Below are positions 59,791 to 64,000 of a stretch of 64,000 bases of DNA, one piece after another. The first letter of the stretch is position 1. Each line of letters opens with the position of its first letter. The stretch comes from JAHIYU01 sp964476155 (GTDB lineage Bacteria; Krumholzibacteriota; Krumholzibacteriia; LZORAL124-64-63), in the NCBI GenBank assembly GCA_964476155.1, contig CAYYYS010000010.1, positions 20,268-84,267 of the forward strand, given 5' to 3'. The notes beneath the pieces were generated by a model, which was not told the DNA's origin, did not search any database, and saw only the letters and a program-made list of their open reading frames with translations. The translations under genes and the position numbers were made by a program.

Positions 59791-61833
59791 CCTTCATGGC
59801 GCAAGCGTCCTGCGGATTCCCGGGGCGCCTTTTTTTGTCTGATCTGCGGACTGGTCCTGCTGGCGGTCCGCGTCGGTGCGGTTCCATCCGTGCCGACCGT
59901 GGCCGTTGGTGTGACCGTCCACGACACGCTCGTGGTGCGCGGCAGTCCTATCGCCGACCCCGTTTTTCCCCCCGCTTCGGCCACCGTCACCGTTGTCGAG
60001 CTCGATCGTGATCGTGCCGCGCCCGAGCTGGCCGACCTGCTCGAACAGGTGGCCGGTCTGCAGGTCCGTCGCTATGGCGGATTGGGCGCACCGGCGTTGC
60101 CGTCGCTACGGGGGTCTTCGTCGGGGCAGATTTCCGTGCTCATCGACGGGTTGCCCTTGGCCGATGCCCAGGACGGCGCCATCGACTTGTCGTCGTTGCC
60201 CCTGGATCGTTACGAACGGGTGGAAGTCTATCGCGGCCATGTCCCGGCCCGCTTCGGTGGGGCCGGTGGGGCCGGCGCCGTCAACCTGATCACCCGGCGC
60301 GACCAGGGTGACGCGTCCGCGCACTGGCTCCAATGGGCCGGATCCCACGGCGACGCGGGGATGCGCGTCGAGGGGGGGCGTGACGGTCTGCACGCCATTC
60401 TCCACGCCCGCCGCGCCGACAATCATTTCGGTTTTCGCAACCACAACCAGACCTTCGCCAATCCCCACGACGATCACGACGACACGCGCCGCAACGCCTG
60501 GTTGCGTGAGGCCGGTGCGCTGTTGACCGGCGAGCGACACCTGGCCGGTTGGCGCACGCATGTGACCGCCGGTTTCTACCGGCGTGATGCGGGACGTCCC
60601 GGGCCGGTCGGCGGTTACGAGAGTCCCGGGGCCGATCTCCGCCTGGACCGCGCGGACCTGCGTTTATCCCTGTCGGATCCACACGATGCGGTCTCCTTCG
60701 ACCTGTACGCCCGTCGCGGCGACGAGCGTTTGCGCGACGAAAAGGGGGAGGTGGGCTGGGATCCACCAGGCGCCACCACCAGCCGGAGCGACCACCTGGG
60801 CGGCCGGTTGACCTGGCGCTTCGACACCGACCTGACGCCGGGCGTCGCCTGCTCCGGGCGGATCGGCGGCGAGCGTCGGCGTCAGCGCTTTGACTGGCGG
60901 CACGAGGACCTGGTCGATCCCCGACGCACGCGCTTGACCACGGGCGCCTTTGCCGGCGTGAACGTCTCCCTGCTTGGCCCCGGGTTGATACTCTCGCCTT
61001 CGTGGCGGTGGCAACGGCTCGAGGACGACTTCCCGCCGCTGCCGCCCTGGCCCGGTCTGCCCGAGACGCCGCTGGCCGCGCCCCACGTGCAGAAGCAGTC
61101 GTCACCCGCCGTTGCCCTGACCTGGGACGCGCGGCCCGGACGCCTGCGCTGCGAAGCGCATTGGGCCCGGTCGTTCCGTGTGCCCACCTGGGTCGAACTC
61201 TTCGGCTACCGCGGCGGCGTCGACGGCAACCGCGAATTGAAACCCGAGCAGATCGAGTCCCGGGATCTCACCGTGTACTGGCGTCCCTCCGAGGACCTGC
61301 GTCTGCGGCTGGCCTGGTTCGCGTCCGACGTGACCGACGGCATCCTGTGGACCCCCAATTCCCAGTACACCAGCCGGGCCGACAACTATGGTCGCCTGCA
61401 CGCGGTCGGGCTGGAAGCCGAAGTCGTCGTCGACGCCGGCCGTTTCGGTCACGGTTGGGGCAACGTGACCATCCAGGATACCAAGGACCATGGCGACGAT
61501 CCCATCTACGTGGGCCGGGACCTGCCTTACCTGTCCGATCTGGAGGCGGCCCTGGGGTGGGAGTTCGCAGCCGGCGCCTGGACCTGGGGTCTGCGCTGGC
61601 TCCACGAATCGGCCAGCTTTCGCGACCGCTACAACACGGAGACCGACCGTATCCCGTCACGAACGCTGGTCAACCTGTCGCTGGTTCACGTCTGGCGCGG
61701 GGACACGGTTCTCGGCGGCGATCGGACCGGCCTGACCTGCGAAATACTCAACCTCACCGACAACGATGTTTACGATGTGGAAGGCTACCCCCTGCCGGGG
61801 CGAACCGTTCGCGTCTCGTTGATATTCCATTGA
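59788..61833 (+). CDS. btuB: TonB-dependent cobalamin receptor, BtuB-like
   Basis: A 681-residue outer-membrane receptor. After a signal peptide (GAFFCLICGLVLLAVRVGAV) the plug domain runs from 'LADLLEQVAGLQVRRYGGLG' through 'LPSLRGSSSGQISVLIDGLP' and 'RYERVEVYRGHVPARFG', then a 22-strand-type barrel including 'ARSFRVPTWVELFGYRGG' and 'NRELKPEQIESRDLTVYWRP'. It ends in 'GYPLPGRTVRVSLIFH', an aromatic-rich last strand. Identification as the B12 receptor rests on the cobalamin riboswitch directly upstream and on the adenosyltransferase downstream. It would import cobalamin across the outer membrane with TonB energy. Confidence 0.88.
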   Translation: MPSWRKRPADSRGAFFCLICGLVLLAVRVGAVPSVPTVAVGVTVHDTLVVRGSPIADPVFPPASATVTVVELDRDRAAPELADLLEQVAGLQVRRYGGLGAPALPSLRGSSSGQISVLIDGLPLADAQDGAIDLSSLPLDRYERVEVYRGHVPARFGGAGGAGAVNLITRRDQGDASAHWLQWAGSHGDAGMRVEGGRDGLHAILHARRADNHFGFRNHNQTFANPHDDHDDTRRNAWLREAGALLTGERHLAGWRTHVTAGFYRRDAGRPGPVGGYESPGADLRLDRADLRLSLSDPHDAVSFDLYARRGDERLRDEKGEVGWDPPGATTSRSDHLGGRLTWRFDTDLTPGVACSGRIGGERRRQRFDWRHEDLVDPRRTRLTTGAFAGVNVSLLGPGLILSPSWRWQRLEDDFPPLPPWPGLPETPLAAPHVQKQSSPAVALTWDARPGRLRCEAHWARSFRVPTWVELFGYRGGVDGNRELKPEQIESRDLTVYWRPSEDLRLRLAWFASDVTDGILWTPNSQYTSRADNYGRLHAVGLEAEVVVDAGRFGHGWGNVTIQDTKDHGDDPIYVGRDLPYLSDLEAALGWEFAAGAWTWGLRWLHESASFRDRYNTETDRIPSRTLVNLSLVHVWRGDTVLGGDRTGLTCEILNLTDNDVYDVEGYPLPGRTVRVSLIFH

Positions 61834-61843
61834 AAGGACAGCC

Positions 61844-63244
61844 ATGCGCAACGCACTGAACGGATTATCCCTGGCGGTCATTCTCGTCATCGCGGCTTCG
61901 CCCGCGGCGGCCTGGGACGAGTTCCTCGTCCTGACCACCGACTATGTCACCTATGGCGGGGCCACCGCCGTGGACCACGACGACTGGTCCGCCGCCATCG
62001 ACGCTGCAACAATCACGTCGGACGCAATCGCCCGCTGGCACGACGGACTCTACTACGTGGTCAACCGTGGCGCGGCCAACATCCAGGTCCTCGATCCGGC
62101 CCAGGGCTACGCCACCCTTGGCCAGTTCAGTGTGGGCGTCGGCCGCAATCCGCAGGACATCGCCTTCGCGCCCGACGGCACGGCGTACGTCTCGTGTTAC
62201 GACGAGGCCGTGCTGTTGCAGGTGGACGTCGAGGCGGGCATCGTGCTGGACAGCTGGTCCACGGCCGCCTTCGCCGACGCCGACGGAATCCCCGAAACCG
62301 CATGGATGCAGACCGTCGGCGGGTTGCTTTACATCACGTGCCAGCGCCTCGACCGCGACAACTGGTGGAACCCGGCGGGCGGCAGCCGTCTGCTCGTCTT
62401 CGACATGATTGACGGCGACTGGTACGACACCGATCCCGGCACACCGGAGATCGACGGGGTCCTGCTCGCCGGACAGAACCCCTCGGCCAAGCTCCAGGTC
62501 TCGTCCGACGGGGATGAACTCCTGGTGGCGACTACCGGCTATTGGGCGACGCCCGACGCCGGGCTCGAGGCGATCGATCTCGTGACGCTCCAATCGAGCG
62601 GATTCCAGGTTACCGAGCAACAGCTCGGCGGCGAGATCCTGGCCTTCGCGATCCTCGACGATACCCATGGCTGGTGCGTGGTCAGCGATGCGTCTTTCGT
62701 CACCCACCTGAAGGCCTTCGATCCCGCCGGTGGGGTCGTAACCCCCGTGATCTCGGCGGACGGCTACGACTATGTCGACGTGACGTGGGACGGCGGAGAC
62801 CAGATCTATCTCTGTGACCGCACCGTCGGCGCCGCGGGTCTGCGGGTCTTCGACGCCTGGACAGTGGTCGAACTGACGGCCGCGCCCGTGCCGGTGGGGC
62901 GACCGCCGTTCATGTGCGTGTTGCCGGTGGACGGCTGCGCGACCGCGGTCGAGGTCGACGCACCGTCACCGCTGGCCCTGCGCGCGCCCTGGCCCAACCC
63001 GGCCAATCCGCGTACCTCGATCGCCTTTACCGCGACGCCCGGCGCGGTCGTATACCTCGCGGTGTGCGACCTGCGCGGTCGTCGCGTACGGACCGCTCGC
63101 GTCACGGCCGACGGCGAGGGCCACGGCCTCTTCGTCTTCGACGGATTGGATGATCGGGGCCGCCCCCTGTCATCGGGCGCCTACCGCGCCGTGATCACCG
63201 GGACCGGGGGACGGTCGTCGCGGAGTTTTGCGCTCGTGCGTTGA
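61844..63244 (+). CDS. Secreted beta-propeller with FlgD-like C-terminal domain, BtuG-like candidate
   Basis: A 466-residue exported protein with a signal peptide (LSLAVILVIAASPAAAW). Residues 25-370 form a YncE-like beta-propeller of repeated blades: 'WHDGLYYVVNRGAANIQVLD', 'GRNPQDIAFAPDGTAYVSCY', 'ISADGYDYVDVTWDGGDQIY'. The last 90 residues are a FlgD-type domain ('WPNPANPRTSIAFTATPGAV', 'VCDLRGRRVRTARV'). It starts ten bases after the btuB stop and is under the same riboswitch. In Bacteroides the surface lipoprotein BtuG is a beta-propeller that binds cobalamin next to BtuB. The same location and fold suggest a similar B12-capturing role, which is inference; no lipobox is present here. Confidence 0.75.
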   Translation: MRNALNGLSLAVILVIAASPAAAWDEFLVLTTDYVTYGGATAVDHDDWSAAIDAATITSDAIARWHDGLYYVVNRGAANIQVLDPAQGYATLGQFSVGVGRNPQDIAFAPDGTAYVSCYDEAVLLQVDVEAGIVLDSWSTAAFADADGIPETAWMQTVGGLLYITCQRLDRDNWWNPAGGSRLLVFDMIDGDWYDTDPGTPEIDGVLLAGQNPSAKLQVSSDGDELLVATTGYWATPDAGLEAIDLVTLQSSGFQVTEQQLGGEILAFAILDDTHGWCVVSDASFVTHLKAFDPAGGVVTPVISADGYDYVDVTWDGGDQIYLCDRTVGAAGLRVFDAWTVVELTAAPVPVGRPPFMCVLPVDGCATAVEVDAPSPLALRAPWPNPANPRTSIAFTATPGAVVYLAVCDLRGRRVRTARVTADGEGHGLFVFDGLDDRGRPLSSGAYRAVITGTGGRSSRSFALVR

Positions 63245-63287
63245 GTGATGGCGGCGACCCTGCTATGATGCGTGGGGAGGAGATACC

Positions 63288-63887
63288 ATGGCCAAGATCT
63301 ACACGCGCACAGGTGACGGGGGCGATACATCGCTGATCGGCGGCTCGCGCACGCGCAAGTCCGACGCCCGCGTCGATCTCTACGGTGAAGTGGATGAACT
63401 CGGCTGCGCCCTCGGCCTGGCCGTCGCGTTCCTGACGAGTGTCGACGACGTCCAGCCCGAACGGGCGGCTCGCGCCACAATGCTGGGTGATGAACTCCGG
63501 GTCCTCCAGTCCGCTCTCTTCGCCCTGGGCGCCGTACTGGCCGACCCGGATCGCTGCGAGCGGATGGTCCGCGAGTCGGGAGAAGAGCCGGCCTTGGACA
63601 CGGTTTGGCTCGAGCAGGGCATCGACCGCATGGAGGAAGACCTGGCGCCCTTGACGGCCTTCATCCTGCCGGGCGGCTGCCCGGCCGGTGCGGCTTTGCA
63701 CGGGGCCCGCGCGGTGAGCCGGCGTCTGGAAAGGCGAGCGGTGGGAGTGTCGACGGAAATAGCGGTGCCCGAATCGATCCTCGGCTGGCTCAATCGCCTG
63801 AGCGACTGGCTCTTTGTGGCCGCCCGCTGGGCCAACGCCGCCGCGGGCGTACCGGACACGCCTCGGCAGTTGCCCAGCGTGGATTGA
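63288..63887 (+). CDS. pduO: Cob(I)alamin adenosyltransferase, PduO type
   Basis: A 199-residue ATP:cob(I)alamin adenosyltransferase. The ATP-binding N-terminus is 'MAKIYTRTGDGGDTSLIGGS', followed by 'VDLYGEVDELGCALGLAVAF'. The C-terminal helix bundle contains 'FILPGGCPAGAALHGARAVS' and ends 'NRLSDWLFVAARWANAAAG'. It makes adenosylcobalamin, the form needed by B12-dependent mutases and eliminases. GGAG precedes the ATG. Its place after btuB and the propeller links B12 uptake to conversion into cofactor. Confidence 0.92.
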   Translation: MAKIYTRTGDGGDTSLIGGSRTRKSDARVDLYGEVDELGCALGLAVAFLTSVDDVQPERAARATMLGDELRVLQSALFALGAVLADPDRCERMVRESGEEPALDTVWLEQGIDRMEEDLAPLTAFILPGGCPAGAALHGARAVSRRLERRAVGVSTEIAVPESILGWLNRLSDWLFVAARWANAAAGVPDTPRQLPSVD

Positions 63888-63913
63888 TCAAGCTGTTGTC
63901 ATGGGGATAAAAA

Positions 63914-63944
63914 CCGAGGACTCCGCCATCGGCGGAGTCCTCGG
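63914..63944 (+). terminator. Terminator hairpin after the adenosyltransferase, interrupted in its T-tract
   Basis: CCGAGGACTCCGCC and GGCGGAGTCCTCGG form a perfect 14-base stem around an ATC loop. Instead of a full T-tract, only CGTT remains before the putative intron starts at 63949. Confidence 0.85.
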
Positions 63945-63948
63945 CGTT

Positions 63949-64000
63949 GTACGCCCGTCATGGGCATCGTCTTGGAGGTGAAAGTCCTCTCCTGAGCAGG
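63949..64000 (+). mobile_element. 5' end of a probable class C group II intron (cut by the window end)
   Basis: GTACGCCCGTCATGGGC starts here, resembling the GTGYG 5' boundary and first stem of bacterial group II introns, and continues to TTGGAGGTGAAAGTCCTCTC, which contains the domain I GTGAAAGTCC consensus. It begins five bases after the stem of an intrinsic terminator, and class C introns are known to insert just downstream of such hairpins. The ribozyme core and any reverse-transcriptase gene lie beyond base 64000. Confidence 0.65.

Noticed and set aside
1..64000. Prophage, plasmid origin or defence island
   Set aside because: No integrase, capsid, terminase, restriction-modification or toxin-antitoxin genes were seen. 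The lone ParA and the CHAT protein do not by themselves support such a call.

Overview
The window is 64 kb of high-G+C chromosomal DNA (roughly 60-65% by eye) from a free-living diderm bacterium. It carries a TonB-dependent receptor, an OmpA-family protein, a TolC-type outer-membrane factor, a PbgA/YejM-like protein and many lipoproteins. Three large secreted proteins end in a FlgD-like Ig domain (PNPFNPxT signature), and three other secreted proteins end in a short tail of the form W-G-x-V-K-x-[LM]-[YF]-R. This combination suggests an FCB-group lineage of the Krumholzibacteriota/Eisenbacteria type. That placement is inference: no rRNA or tRNA gene was seen.

Layout. 1-1.4 kb (minus): start of an exported protein and a frameshifted nucleotide-transporter-like gene. 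1.6-5.1 kb (plus): lipoprotein, MDR oxidoreductase, glycosyltransferase and OmpA-family protein, tightly coupled. 5.2-7.5 kb (minus): isochorismatase-like hydrolase, a cysteine-rich cytosolic protein and a secreted phospholipase D. 7.9-12.8 kb (plus): outer-membrane-like protein, DUF2330 protein and a TPR-CHAT lipoprotein. 13.7 kb: a decayed histidine-kinase fragment. 14.2-17.2 kb (minus): transketolase and a DEDDh exonuclease. 17.5-24.1 kb (plus): a CusCBA-type metal efflux operon. 24.1-26.6 kb: an MsbA-like ABC exporter and an acidic lipoprotein. 26.6-28.7 kb (minus): zinc alcohol dehydrogenase, a probable UGA-containing SelW-type selenoprotein and a HAD phosphatase. 28.9-34.8 kb: secreted tail-bearing protein, orphan ParA, ElbB, ACT-domain protein, uridine-kinase-like protein and FmdB zinc ribbon. 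35-39 kb: two tandem GAPDH genes, one lacking the usual catalytic cysteine, then the PbgA-like sulfatase. 39-46.4 kb: second tail-bearing protein, M1 aminopeptidase, a BtuFCD-like ABC importer and a DMT transporter. 46.4-49.7 kb (minus): glutaminyl cyclase and prolyl oligopeptidase lipoproteins. 49.9-54.7 kb (plus): RluA, thioredoxin-like protein, LhgO, PAP2-like protein and RecQ. 55-58.3 kb: third tail-bearing protein, secreted metallo-beta-lactamase-fold protein and citrate synthase. 58.5-63.9 kb (plus): DUS-family enzyme, cobalamin riboswitch, BtuB-like receptor, secreted beta-propeller and PduO-type adenosyltransferase. The window ends in what looks like the first 52 bases of a class C group II intron, placed directly after a terminator hairpin.

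The genes suggest an organism investing in extracellular proteolysis and peptide use (M1 peptidase, prolyl oligopeptidase), vitamin B12 salvage (riboswitch, BtuB-like receptor, propeller, ABC importer, adenosyltransferase), metal export and a conventional envelope. The most notable signals are the selenoprotein with a SECIS-like hairpin, the shared W-G-x-V-K tail, the two copies of a three-palindrome intergenic element, the GAPDH paralogue with a shifted cysteine, the beta-propeller beside btuB (possible BtuG analogue), and the terminator-linked group II intron start.
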